Below, piece by piece: positions 8,629 to 18,706 of a stretch of 64,000 bases of DNA. The position numbers and the translations under genes were made by a program. Below the pieces are notes generated by a model. The model was not told the DNA's origin and ran no database searches. It saw nothing but the letters and a program-made list of their open reading frames with translations. Position 1 is the first letter of the stretch. Every line of letters starts with the position of its first letter. Source of the stretch: Isochrysis galbana (taxonomy: Eukaryota; Haptophyta; Isochrysidales; Isochrysidaceae); assembly GCA_018136815.1 (NCBI GenBank), contig CM030931.1, forward strand, positions 1,777,398-1,841,397, in the 5' to 3' direction.

Positions 8629-10612
8629 TCAATCGTCGTCAGCAGTGGGCGAGGCGTTGTGGTAGGAGCTCAAGAAGCTATGTGTGCGCCAGTAGGCAAC
8701 TTCAATACCGAGCTGCCGTTGCTGGCGACGGGAGAGGTTGCGCACCCAGCCGATGACTTTTCCGTTTGCCAACCCGATGTGAGCCATCATAATCTGGGAA
8801 AAGGTTGAGAAGATGTTTAGTATGAAATAGCGTGAGTGGGCGCACACGAGTTGGTCTATCAAAGGAGCTGCCAGATCCCATGGGAGACGGAGCTCTTGAG
8901 CGTTGGCCCGATTAATATGCTGCTCGAGATGCGACAAGTTCCAGTGTCGCAATGTGGGATGGCGGATCCATTCTGGATTCTCTACCGCGGCATAAATCGC
9001 TATACGGCGCGCTCGACGTTCGGGTCCAGATCTATCCTCACCAAATAATGCACGCAGATTGAGGTCAATATCCCTTGGATCCTGTAAAGCAGGCAGCGGT
9101 AAGGTGGCTCAGACGCAATGCAAGCCATAACGCGTCACTTGCCAACACCATGAGTGCAATGGTGATGTGACGAGCGTGAGATGAACGCTGTGCACGTGCG
9201 CTAACGCGAGGAGCCTTCCGGCGTCAATCGTCTGTGAGCCTGGCTGGGCTGTGACTCCGCCCCTCACCTGAAGACATGAATACCCGTCGCCAACATGAGC
9301 CTTGACCCATCGCCGCCCATCACGCCTCCGTGCCTCCGCCTCGTACTTGGGGCAATCAATCTCAAAATCCCCCCGCCGGACGTGTACACAAGCTAAAACG
9401 GGAATATTGGAGCGCGCATCGCCTGCCTCTTTTGGCTGGGTTTCGTAAGCTCTCATATTCCGGAAGGCGTGTATATCAGCGGGGCTACTGCCAACAGCAG
9501 AGCTATTGACGATTGCAACGCCGAACCTCCGAAACGCTGTCTCTCCTTCGCGTCTGTAAGGGCCTTGTCCACTTTGCTTGCTAGAAGCCTGGGCCAGGAT
9601 GGAAGCGACTGCTTTCTCGACAACAACGCGCAGCTGTGGCGATGGTTTCAGCAAGGCGGGCAGCACAACTGTATCCAGCCAGCGAAACCCGTTTATATTG
9701 CCTAGACTGGGAATGGTCCAGCCCGAGTGAAAACTGCCTGGTTTGCCGTTCCACATCCCAAAAAATGAGGAGAAAGCGAGCACTTGGTGATTTTGGAAGC
9801 AGCCGTCGAAGCGCTCCAAGATCTGTGCAGGCAACAAGTCTTGCATAAACACGTGGACGGGCGGGTCGTCACTGACAACAGGAGTTCCTTGCTCAGCCAA
9901 CGCTCGAAAATAGTCGTCACGCACCTACAAGATGGATGGATTGCTCACGGTGTGGGTGGGAGAGTGCAAGCTAAGACATGGGGCCGCACAGGTTAAAAAG
10001 AACGCGCTCAATGTTTCTCCCAAGGCATGCTAGCGTTTGGCAACACAAGCACAGTGATCTGGTCTGCGTCATACATACCGAGACGAGATTCAGCTTTGTT
10101 CTCGACTCTAGGTGTATCAGCCGGGGAGGCTTCAGCCCTAGCTGGATATAGGTTTGCATGTCCATCACCCGCAATGGCGCCACTGCGCGAGATGCCCTAT
10201 GGCCTTCGAAGGCGTTCGCGAAATCGCTCATAGAGCGGCGTGGCGCCGAATGTCCGGTGTACTCTTTCTCAGTTGTGTGGCTCAGGATGTGCGGTATGAC
10301 GAGTGTGCGGTTGAGAACGGCCGCCCAAGCAGCCGCGTTGCGCAGCGCAATCAGCTGGTTGCTCAGTCCAAATTGAGGTTGATAGATGAGGTAACGCTCG
10401 CCAGCGAAAGGGTGGCGAGGCGGCATGGGCCAGGAGCTCTCAGTACCCGCTGCGGCGTCGACGAGGCACCCATGCCTCGAGAAACATAGCTTGGGCGAGA
10501 GGGAGCAGCGGACAAGGATGATCACATCGATCCTGCCCAAGAACAGCAGGAACCACCCGAGATGTGCAAGCAGCAAGACGAGGAGGAGGAGCCGCGCAAA
10601 CTTTGAGAGCAT
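8629..10612 (-). CDS. O-fucosyltransferase-like glycosyltransferase (three exons)
   Basis: Exons 10612-10079, 9924-9268 and 9081-8629, all joined in phase 0 by GT-AG introns (GTATGT...TTGTAG; GTGAGG...TTACAG), give about 547 residues. The N-terminus has a type II signal anchor (LLLLVLLLAHLGWFLLFLG), placing the enzyme in the Golgi or ER. Exon 1 carries YQPQFGLSNQLIALRNA and RTLVIPHI, the N-terminal donor-binding loop of the GDP-fucose protein O-fucosyltransferase fold. Exon 2 has ACVHVRRGDFEIDCP, the conserved HxRRGD block with the catalytic-site arginine. Exon 3 has IDQLVCAHSRYFILNIFSTF followed by SQIMMAHIG, the third family motif (normally F-x-G-N/T-x-x-S-x-S). ATG at 10612 is the first in frame before the anchor. 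Acceptor (protein or glycan) cannot be told from sequence; a related family of fucosyl- or rhamnosyltransferases is possible. Confidence 0.8.
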
Positions 10613-11235
10613 CTGGACGCAGAGTCCGCGTTGCGACGACGGCTCGCCCTCGTAGTGGCAGTGGACAGCTCCGCTCGACACTCAGCAGCTGAGGGAGGGC
10701 CCCCGCTGCCCTCTAGCGTGCCTCGCGCTCCCTCTCCTCCCTCCTCTTCTTCCCTCCCTCCTTCTCTTTCTCCCTCTTGCGGGGCGGCTGCAGGAAAAAG
10801 ACGTGGTGAGCACGGTGGAAATGAGGGCGGAAGTGGGGGGCTACCGGTGGGGGGGCGTTGCCAGGGGGCCTCTCTCCCTCTATCGCGCCCGCCGCGGCCC
10901 GTGCCTCCTCCTTCGCGCCCACACACTTCCTCCCTCTTCTCCCCTCCTCCTCTCTCCTGGTTCTCATCCTATTCTACCTCTCTTCTCTCAAAATGTGGGG
11001 ACGTTCCTGCGTCTTTCTCCTCCCAAACCGAATGACTTTTATAGCAGACTGATGTCGGTAGATCATGTGGGAGTAATCGAGCATGAATGGTCAACATGTC
11101 CTGGGGCGAACGACGAGTATACGATGCTAGGGGGTGCAAATACAGCCGAATACATATGTATTCGTATTCGGCCTCCGGCCAAATACATTTCAAATACATT
11201 CGAGGGCTACAACCAAGGACCAAGGACGCGCTTCA
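10613..11235. other. Upstream region of the fucosyltransferase; CT-rich and CAAATAC-rich DNA
   Basis: 10690-10990 is pyrimidine-rich and yields only low-complexity Ser/Pro/Arg frames. 11130-11235 has several CAAATAC/GAATAC repeats around a short palindrome (ACATATGT), similar to 18095-18200. No gene seen. Confidence 0.5.
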
Positions 11236-11252
11236 AATACAGCCAATTGGCC

Positions 11253-12184
11253 AACTAAGTTTATACTTAGTTCAGCATGGGGGGGCGCCTCGCGTCCCCC
11301 CTCTCAGGCACCAATTCCCCTCCGGGGGGCCTGTCGGTCATCCCCATGCTCTGCCTTTTGGCATGAGCAGGGCACTCAACACAACCACCCAGACGCCCAG
11401 TGGGCGCGGGTCGCGAGCCGCACTCCCTGGCCCGATTGGGCCTGCTCTCGTACTGACTCCCCCCCCCATCCCTGGTCGCCAGGCAGACAGGGGCCACTGG
11501 GCGGCACCCAGGGCCAGCGAGGCAAGCGTGGGAGAGGCAGGGGGGGCCAGGGGCTGAGCCCCAGCCTCCACTGCCCCCTGAGCTGCCCTGGCTGGCCCTC
11601 TGGATGCCCCCAAAGGACCTCTGAGAGCAGGCCGTGGCGCGCCGCATGGCGACGCGCCGCAGGGAGAGAGGTGGAGGAGAGCGAAGCGAGGGAGAGGGGG
11701 GGATTTGCACCCCCCCCCGATGGAGTGTGGTAAGAAACGAGACCCGTTTGCGTTAGCAAACGGGCGGAGAGGGGCGGCTGGCGACAGGAGGGGGATGAGG
11801 AGGGAGAGGCTCAAGACGCCTATGGGGACCCTTGTGGCAGGTACCTCGAGGCGCAGTCTCTTATTTCTCAAGGATCGCTCGCGGCGAGAGCTGTAAGGGC
11901 CGTTCTTCTCTTTTGACGAGAGGCCCTCCCCCCCCCCCCGGTGCTTTTTCCCGGAGAGTCGCCCGACGTAGGTCGGTCCGCCTCAATGGGTTTTCCCTCA
12001 TTGTAGCTTGTGGGGAGTTATAATGGGAGCCGGGGGTTTGCGAGGGGGGAGATTCGTACGGGTGCATATTCGTATGTGTCTAGTGATAACGCACGTCAAG
12101 GCGTACGGGCAGGTGCGCTGCGGGGTGTCGTGATAGTACCGGGCTAGTGGGAGTAGTGGTACTAACGCTCAGTTGTTTTATCTT
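11253..12184 (+). mobile_element. Short retroposon, family R, long variant R-d (932 bp)
   Basis: Flanked by a perfect 17-bp duplication AATACAGCCAATTGGCC at 11236-11252 and 12185-12201. The first 20 nt (11253-11272) form the family hairpin, here fully paired (AACTAAG TTTATA CTTAGTT). The 5' half resembles the other R copies (GGCAGACAG, GAGAGGCAGG and CCCCTGAGCTG blocks). The 3' half differs and ends in GTACGGGCAGG, CCGGGCTAGTGGGAGTAGTG and CTCAGTTG. That end is repeated in reverse at 20455-20560, which defines it as a genuine family terminus. No protein-coding capacity. Confidence 0.85.
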
Positions 12185-12202
12185 AATACAGCCAATTGGC
12201 CT

Positions 12203-15054
12203 CTGGCCACGTGGTGCTCCTGCTCCTGGGCCTCTCCTTCGGGGTGCTCGCGGGGGGGCTCATGGTAGGGTGAGAGTCCCCACGGAGAGGGGAAGAAACC
12301 CTGAGTGAAAGGAGACCAAATGAAGGCAAGCCGCCTTATCCGTTCGAACTACTAATCTTATGATTGGTCGCCATGGAGGGGGGGCTACGAGCGCTTTCGC
12401 GTTGGCCCATTCTTCTGCCAAGTCGCCGCCTCCAAGCGCATTTTCTTGTGCCCTACGGAAGAGGAGCTCCGCTACTCTCATGGCTCCTTCTTCGCGGATG
12501 ATCTCGGCGTCTATGGGTAGGTCGTAGTTGCGGTTCGGGTTGTAGCTCGGCGTCTCGAACGCGGCCAGCAGCGGTAGGTGGTCGGAGGCCGCCTTCCCTG
12601 TGAATAGATCCGGGCTGGGCCCCAGCTTGTGCCATTGAAATTTGTCGGTGGCTCGACTGTGGTATATTCGGTCTATCCTCGTGTGTATGGTGTGCGCTAG
12701 GCGAGTGTAGCCCTTGTTCGGTCCTAGTTTCATGGTCCGATGCGCGTCTTGTAGTCCGGCTTCTTTAATCAAGGTTCTCCACTTGTCGCCATGTGTATTG
12801 GCGTACGGCGTCGGCCCCGTGCCTGCCGTGTCGGACGCCACGTTCTCCACGCAGTTGAAGTCGCCCCCCATTAGTGTCGGGGTGGTGGCGCTTTGCGTTA
12901 TGTGCTGGTCTTGGCGCAGTTTTTCTATCTGGGTGCCTCTAGCCCCCGGGCTAGCGCTCAGGTACACTGAGAGGATATGGTATAGTTTTTCGTCTATCTC
13001 TATGTCCATTTTTACGCATCTTCCCTTTATGATTTCCACTACTGAGTCTACTCTAGGGATCACCCTGGCGCACGCTTCGCGAATCGCAATCGCGACTCCG
13101 CTTGCCGGGTCCGCTAGCTCTCCCGGCGAAGCAAACCAATGCCAGCCTAGGAGGGTCGCCGTTCTGTGTGAACGGCGGTGCGAGCCGTCTTCGTATGCGT
13201 GCAGCTCTTGGAGGAGGAGTATGTCTACTCCCGCCTTACGCGCTTGGGATAGCACCGCGGCCAGCTTGCCGCCTTTGGTGCCGTTGATGTTGTAGGTCGC
13301 GACCCGGATAGGTCCTTCACCTGGGTATCCGAGGGTGGAGTCGAATGTGAATCTAGGGTGCGGTGGTGGGCGGGCCGCGTCTCGTTCTAGCGCGATTAGC
13401 TTTGCGGCTAGGGCCGACGCGCACTCCGGATGAAGGAAGAGGCACGACGGGCCGTTCAGACAGACCCCCGGGATCTTCTTGTGGGGATGAAGGTGGCAGC
13501 GGATCGTGCACTTGTTGTCGATCCATGCTCCCGGGATCTCGTGCGAAAGGTTGCAGCGGACTCCGCGCTTGTTGCGGAGGCATAGGCCTTGCTTGAAGCG
13601 CGAACATGGCTTGGGCGGCTCTTTGCCCAGTGCCTCGCGAGCCGACTTGGGGCGGGGGGTGGTCTTCCAGCCTTCCCTGCGTTCCTTGCGTTTGGCCGCC
13701 TCCTCATCGCATCCGCAGAGGCGATGCATGGGGGTCAGGCCGCGGGCTATTTCCGGGCGCCAGCCTTTGCATCCTTTAGCGCTGCCGTGGATCATTAGTT
13801 TGTGGCCCGATTGCATTGCCTGGGGCATCTGCAGAGGCTTGCACGCGCGGATCGCGTAGTTAACCGGCACCGGCTTGTTGTCGATGATTAGAATCAGCTT
13901 GCGCGGAAAGTTGCCCGCTAGAAAGTTGCCTTGGGCCGCTGAGATGTAGATGTGCCAGCGCGTGGAGTGGGCCACCTTGGAGACGAATGTGCCAGAGTCA
14001 CCTTCGAGTTTCATGCGTTCCCGGTTCCCCTTGAGGAACGTGAATCCTTCTTTCTCGACGGCTTTGACGATGACGCTCAGCGTGATCACGGAGGCTTGCG
14101 CCAGCCCCTCTGCTTCGACCACGACGTGGGCTGCCACGTCTTGGAGTGCCTCGTACAGCGCCTTGCGCGACGAGGGGCCCTTTTTGTTGAGCTTGTCCTC
14201 AATGGCTTCTATCTTGATCTTCACCATGACGTCAACGTTATGCACCTTGATCGTGGTTTGCTCGCCGTAGCGAGCTTTGAATTGTTGCATGCAGTCCTCA
14301 TTCACCCCGATGTGCCATGGCCCTTTTGAGGAACGGGCCCAGAAGTCGGGCTCAGGGTCAACACCCTCGAGCTCAAGCAGAAGTTCGACGATGGCGGCGT
14401 AGACCGTCGTGTCGAGTAGAGTGAGGTCGCCCTCCTGGTGGAACGACATGTCGTACGTGGCATCAGTGTCCATGTTGGAGTCTTCTTCTTCAGAGTCTAG
14501 CTCCTGAGGGGCAGGGGTGGGCTGATCGGTGGTGAGCATCGCGAGATCTAGAGATTGGGAGGGAGAGTGGCGTGCAGCTCTTGAAGTCCGGTCTTGCCAT
14601 CGGCTCACCGCTGGCCATTCCTCCCTGTCTTGACAGGGGTGTGTGTTGTGCGTTTTGCCAATGCTTGCAACCAGTATGTTGTGCCCATGAGGGCCACCCG
14701 GTCTCGAGCCGCGCCGCCGTGGCAGCGCGACCGTCACCAGGGTGAGAGGGGCCTCTGCCATAAGGCATGCCCATGGAGGATGAGGAAGTGCGGTCGTGGA
14801 GGTGGTGTGTTGGGGTCTACAGACTGCCACCCCCCATGTGGGGGGCCAGCATGTCTGTCTTGGCGGGTGTGGCCGAGGCCACGGGCCGCGGGGTGCGACC
14901 GGGGTCGCACACACCTGCTCGGCCTCTGACGGCGGACGCGGTCGCTTCGATTGCGACAGGTCCATGGGGGCTGGGGGGCCGCCCTCGGCGGGGGGCCCGA
15001 AGGAGAGGAGAGGCGCGCCGGCGCGCTCCATCGCGTCTAACTATAAAGTTAGTT
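12203..15054 (-). mobile_element. LINE with APE endonuclease but no reverse transcriptase (L-b)
   Basis: Minus orientation. The 5' end carries the shared hairpin (15037-15052, CTAAC/GTTAG). A single 923-codon ORF runs from the ATG at 15031 to 12260. Its middle has two Cys/His clusters (CSRFKQGLCLRNKRGVRCNL then SHE; CTIRCHLHPHKK ... CLNGPSCLFLHPEC), probably CCCH-type nucleic-acid-binding fingers. Next comes an apurinic-endonuclease domain with TYNINGTK, LLLQELHA, GGDFNC and SDHLPLLAAF, so the catalytic Asn, Glu, Asp/Asn and Ser-Asp-His are present. Soon after SDH the frame passes into the 3' end block (GGCGGCTTGCCTTCATTTGG...). The whole RT region of a normal LINE is absent, so the copy could not move alone. 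The stop codon lies in a 60-bp tail (12203-12262) identical to antisense b561 codons. Confidence 0.85.
12260..15031 (-). CDS. LINE ORF: zinc-finger region plus endonuclease, RT deleted
   Basis: Reading frame of L-b. About residues 1-450 are unassigned, with a hydrophilic helix-rich part; fingers lie at about 475-560; the APE-type endonuclease at about 590-830 would nick the target DNA for target-primed reverse transcription. The remaining 90 residues are partly translated 3' end sequence. Compared with intact LINE ORF2 proteins (over 1,000 residues with RT) this one is a deletion derivative. It is intact enough that an endonuclease-only protein could be made; whether it is expressed is unknown. 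Confidence 0.75.
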   Translation of the reverse strand: MERAGAPLLSFGPPAEGGPPAPMDLSQSKRPRPPSEAEQVCATPVAPRGPWPRPHPPRQTCWPPTWGVAVCRPQHTTSTTALPHPPWACLMAEAPLTLVTVALPRRRGSRPGGPHGHNILVASIGKTHNTHPCQDREEWPAVSRWQDRTSRAARHSPSQSLDLAMLTTDQPTPAPQELDSEEEDSNMDTDATYDMSFHQEGDLTLLDTTVYAAIVELLLELEGVDPEPDFWARSSKGPWHIGVNEDCMQQFKARYGEQTTIKVHNVDVMVKIKIEAIEDKLNKKGPSSRKALYEALQDVAAHVVVEAEGLAQASVITLSVIVKAVEKEGFTFLKGNRERMKLEGDSGTFVSKVAHSTRWHIYISAAQGNFLAGNFPRKLILIIDNKPVPVNYAIRACKPLQMPQAMQSGHKLMIHGSAKGCKGWRPEIARGLTPMHRLCGCDEEAAKRKERREGWKTTPRPKSAREALGKEPPKPCSRFKQGLCLRNKRGVRCNLSHEIPGAWIDNKCTIRCHLHPHKKIPGVCLNGPSCLFLHPECASALAAKLIALERDAARPPPHPRFTFDSTLGYPGEGPIRVATYNINGTKGGKLAAVLSQARKAGVDILLLQELHAYEDGSHRRSHRTATLLGWHWFASPGELADPASGVAIAIREACARVIPRVDSVVEIIKGRCVKMDIEIDEKLYHILSVYLSASPGARGTQIEKLRQDQHITQSATTPTLMGGDFNCVENVASDTAGTGPTPYANTHGDKWRTLIKEAGLQDAHRTMKLGPNKGYTRLAHTIHTRIDRIYHSRATDKFQWHKLGPSPDLFTGKAASDHLPLLAAFETPSYNPNRNYDLPIDAEIIREEGAMRVAELLFRRAQENALGGGDLAEEWANAKALVAPPPWRPIIRLVVRTDKAACLHLVSFHSGFLPLSVGTLTLP

Positions 15055-15693
15055 GCCGTATTGCCTATGTATGTATTGCTCGAGACGGAGTAGCCCAAGG
15101 CCCAACCAAGGCCCAAGGTCCTCCGGTAACGCTTACGCTAAAATCGATAGGCGTCACAGCGTGCAACCTGTAGGGCTTCCCACGGCAGCAGGGATGGGGG
15201 GGGGGAGGCCCACGACCATGGCAAGCGATCAGCGCGCTCGTGGGCGTGCCGTCGCTTATTGGTGCTGGTGTGCAAAGCTTTTAAGGCCTAACGTCTGTAA
15301 TTTGTATTTTCATTTTCATTTTTGTGCACGCGCTGCTAGGTGCCTCTGTTTGTTCCTTAAGCGCCCTACTTGAGCTCAGGTTAGACAACCACATGAATTC
15401 AGTGGCAACGAAACGTTCGCTGCGTACCAGTGCCAATGCCCTGCTCACACCTAATATCCCCGTATTCCTTCCAAACACGTTAAGGTGGGCAACAAATCGC
15501 CTCTTATACCCAACGTCGCTCGTGCGTAACGTCCTTTCACCGCACGTGGGTGAGGCCGTGCTCCTCCTTCCCCCAAATATGAGGTCCGATTATGGACCAC
15601 GTGCTCGACGCCTGAACTCCATCGGGTTGCCGTGGAAGTGCTACGGAGCATTAGTGACTCCACCCGCCGTTCACAACTAGGCATCTCCCCTAG
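15055..15693. other. Intergenic DNA with one weak ORF
   Basis: A 118-codon plus-strand frame at 15324-15680 (HVGEAVLLLPPNMRSDYG, RLNSIGLPWKCYGALVTPP) is the best candidate, but it has no recognisable domain and lies tail-to-tail with GrpE. I would not call it a gene on this evidence. Confidence 0.4.
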
Positions 15694-16947
15694 TCACCTC
15701 TCAGTTGGCGAATCGCTCTTTCTGGCTAGTGAGGAAGAAGGTCCGTTGAACTTGAAAACGAGGGTACCTACATACCAGAGGAAACCATGACGTACGCCGG
15801 ACGGACGAGCTTGCCGTTGCACGTGTAACCCGTCTGCATCTCTTCGCAAACAAAACCCTCCTCGTACTCGGCCGAGGGCACCTACACAAAGATGTGACGT
15901 TGGAAGCTGTGATGGCTTAATGATGGCTTAACGTGATATGGCCCATATCTGGGTGTATGTGCGAGGCTTGCCTGCTGGATTGCCATGTGGAGGTTGTAGT
16001 CAAATTCGGTGCCGACGGTGGGGATGACCTCCATGCCGATACTGGCAAGAGTGCTCATCAGAGCATTGCTCATAGCAAGGTAACGGTTGTTCGTTTCGTC
16101 TCCCTCCGCATCCTTCGGTTTAATTGCCTTACGAGCGCGTTCAAAGTTGTCAATCATCGGGAGGAGAGACTTGATGAGCTCAATCTTCGCCTCGGACCTC
16201 CTACGGAGTGGAACGTGCGTCCGCGTAGGAATCAGAGGTCGGAGCAGAGCAGGGAAGCACAACCCGTCCCCTGTCCAACCAGCAAGGCGGAGCAGCCCCT
16301 AGCCCTGCTCGCCTCAGTGACCAGCATTAGGGCGGCATCGGGAATGATATGTTCCAGTGTGACGCAAGAATAGCTTCAAGCAGAGCTGAAGGAACGTCGA
16401 TGCACCTAACATTGATTCATGCACAACCAAAACACTTCAAGCCTAGTGATCAATGGGGTAAGACTTACATGTCAAGGATCTGTGCCTTGTGTCTGGTCTG
16501 GAAGTTCTCCAGGTCGGTCTGCAGCCGGAGACGCTTGGACGCCCACTCTTCGCGCTGCGCGTCCGCCTCTGCCCGGTATTCGGCCGTCTCCTCCTCGATC
16601 TTGGCGAGCTCTGTCTCCAAGACCCTGAGCTTCTGCGTTAGAAATGCCGCGCTGCTCAGCAGGTCCTCCTCCTCTTCCTCCTCCTCCTCCTGGGGCTGGG
16701 CGTTGGGTGCAGCCTGAGTGTCCTCGTCATTCACCATCTCTGACGCCGTCGTCTTCTCGTCCGCCGCCCTGTCGGACTCAGCCTCCATGCGGAGGCCGTG
16801 CACGCGCGCGACCAGCGGTGGTGAGCCAGCAACGGCGGGCAGCTGGCCGAACGGTGCGGCGGCATGGAGCATGCGAGAGCGGACGGGGAGCGAGCTAGCG
16901 GAGAGCGCGAGAGCGGCAGTCGCCGTCAGGGCCACGATGGACGACAT
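15694..16947 (-). CDS. grpE: GrpE, nucleotide-exchange factor of plastid Hsp70 (four exons)
   Basis: Exons 16947-16469, 16200-15972, 15881-15776 and 15725-15694 keep frame through phases 2, 0 and 1 and give 281 residues. MSSIVALTATAALALSASSL looks like a signal peptide followed by an Arg-rich, Ala/Ser stretch, the bipartite presequence of proteins imported into a complex plastid. An acidic Glu run and a long coiled coil (FLTQKLRVLETELAKIEEET to FQTRHKAQILDM) form the GrpE stalk. RSEAKIELIKSLLPMIDNFE is the four-helix dimer region. EYEEGFVCEEMQTGYTCNGK with VRPAYVMVS is the conserved beta-wing. Intron 2 appears to use a GC donor (CAG|GCAAGC). Exon 4 (SARKSDSPTER) is less certain; without splicing, the frame stops after VMVSSGM. 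GrpE opens the Hsp70 nucleotide cleft in protein import and folding. Confidence 0.9.
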
Positions 16948-17129
16948 GCGGCGCGGGAGAGGCTGGCGGAGACGGTGAGGGGCAGCGAGAGTTCGTCGGC
17001 TCGCGCCACCACGCGAGGCGTCGAGATCACTCCGAGTCGCACCGCGAGGAGAGACGAGACGAGACGCCCGAACATACATATTCAATACACAAGATCACGT
17101 ACTCCTGTACTACTACTACTCTACACAGA

Positions 17130-17943
17130 CTTAGAGGAGTACCTCTACACCAAGAAGCGCCTTTACAGAGAGAGACCACGCCTTCTGTAGTTGTAGCTGG
17201 CAACTCGCTATCCGTGTCTACCCAATTCCTGGCGCGTGCCCAACTCCTGACGCTGCAGTCCTTCCTGCCCCTGAGGCTGCTGGGAGAGCTCCAGCATGAG
17301 TGATGCCGCAGGGGCAGAGGGCTAGGACACCACTGCCAAGGCTTTGACCGCGGGAGCCGCGCCCCCCGCGCGCGCTGGGCACGCTGGACCAGATACGGGG
17401 GCGGCGGTGAGCGCGCTCGACAGTGCCTCGGAGGTCCTTCGAGAGGGAGGAGGGCCAGGAGAGGGGCGGGCGGCGCGGCGCGCGCGTCGGGAGAGCGGCC
17501 CCTCATCATACACCAGCGGTAGTCGCGCGCCACCGTCGGCCGTCGGTGGATACGAAGCAGAAGGCCTTGCATGCCATCTGCTGTTGGTACCACCCGGACG
17601 TGGATCACTCCACGCTCAAGCTCAAGACGAAGCAGCAATCTCGCCGAGGAGTCCGCCCGTCCGCCTTGGCCCTGACCACCCCCACCCTGACCCGCCCCTC
17701 GCAGGAATCGCCCGCGCTCGTACCGGACAACGACCTCTACCTCCTTGACCTTGGTTTGTTTGGGCCGTCGACGCGTGGCTGGCGAGCGCCAACCTCCAGG
17801 CCGCCCTCTCGGCGCTCCTCCGTTGGATAGCGCCTCACCCGGCGCTGGTCGACAAGGCTCGGCCTGGGGGCAGCCTGAGGCGGACGGGACAAGCCGCGGC
17901 GCTCCACGCTCCACGCCACTGCGGTCAAAAACAAAAACTTCAT
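17130..17943 (-). CDS. Possible gene with signal-peptide-like start, poorly resolved
   Basis: An ATG at 17943 opens MKFLFLTAVAWSVERRGLSR, a short hydrophobic N-terminus followed by Arg/Pro-rich sequence. A plausible donor (CGCCGG|GTGAGG) follows after about 35 codons. Further exons could include VKEVEVVVRYERGRFLRGAG and LLLRLELERGVIHVRVVPTA, but the exon chain cannot be fixed and no domain is recognised. The opposite strand also has long frames here because of the high GC content. Confidence 0.25.
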
Positions 17944-18069
17944 AATATTCTTACCACGACCACTCTATCTGATGATCTGTTCCTCACCCTCCCGTCAGCC
18001 CCCCCCGCCTACGAGACCAAAACAGGATCATGGCGTGGGCGTGGGGACTTTCGGCGCGCGCGCCTGCGC

Positions 18070-18430
18070 CTGCGCCACCGTCCAACGTCCAAATACGGAG
18101 GGTCATATTGAGGCCGTTTCAAATACGTTGAATACGGATACGGTCTGGGTCTGTATTTTTGGTCTTAGTCCAAATACTATTTGCAAATACGGTAAATGTA
18201 AATGCGTATCTTCCATCTAGGGGGACTGATCTTAGAATGAGGTGCACAGTTGGCAGGGGTGACGGGGTGAGGATGAGGGTAAGATGTAAGATGAAGATGG
18301 GATGGCATTTTGTATATGTATATAATAAGGATTCTATCTCTATCAACTATCAGACTCATCTCAACACCCCCTTTTTGAGGATTCTCGCTCCCAGTGAGTT
18401 GCTGTACATTCCCCTCCACATTACATATTC
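18070..18430. repeat. CAAATACG-type short repeats between divergent genes
   Basis: Several copies of CAAATAC/GAATACGG lie within 18090-18200, like those at 11130-11235. The rest of the interval between GrpE and the NIPA gene has no supported feature apart from the weak ORF above. Confidence 0.45.
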
Positions 18431-18706
18431 ATCGGGGTGAACAACCAGTGTTTATGTGCCCCGGACCGGGGGAGGGCAGAAGGTGTTTGTGCCGGACGGA
18501 CGCAAATAGCAGTACTACTAGGAGTACTATTCTTTCACGGACTTCTAGTTAAATCCTCCTATTCTGAGAACAGAGAGAGAGCGCCGAGAAGTGAACGAAC
18601 TCGGGTGGCTGCCGCGAAGGCGCGCACCGCTCCCCGCCACCGACTCCGCCGCTCAGGGGCGTGGAGCTCTCCGTCGCCGCGAGTGCCGGGCGCGCCGACG
18701 CCAGAA

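Noticed and set aside
10522-11052. Ser/Pro/Arg-rich ORFs upstream of the fucosyltransferase gene
   Set aside because: Pyrimidine-rich low-complexity DNA, open in several frames at once.
12185-15060. Single large inverted (5'-inversion) LINE insertion covering R-d and L-b
   Set aside because: The 17-bp duplication brackets R-d alone, so R-d and L-b are separate insertions.
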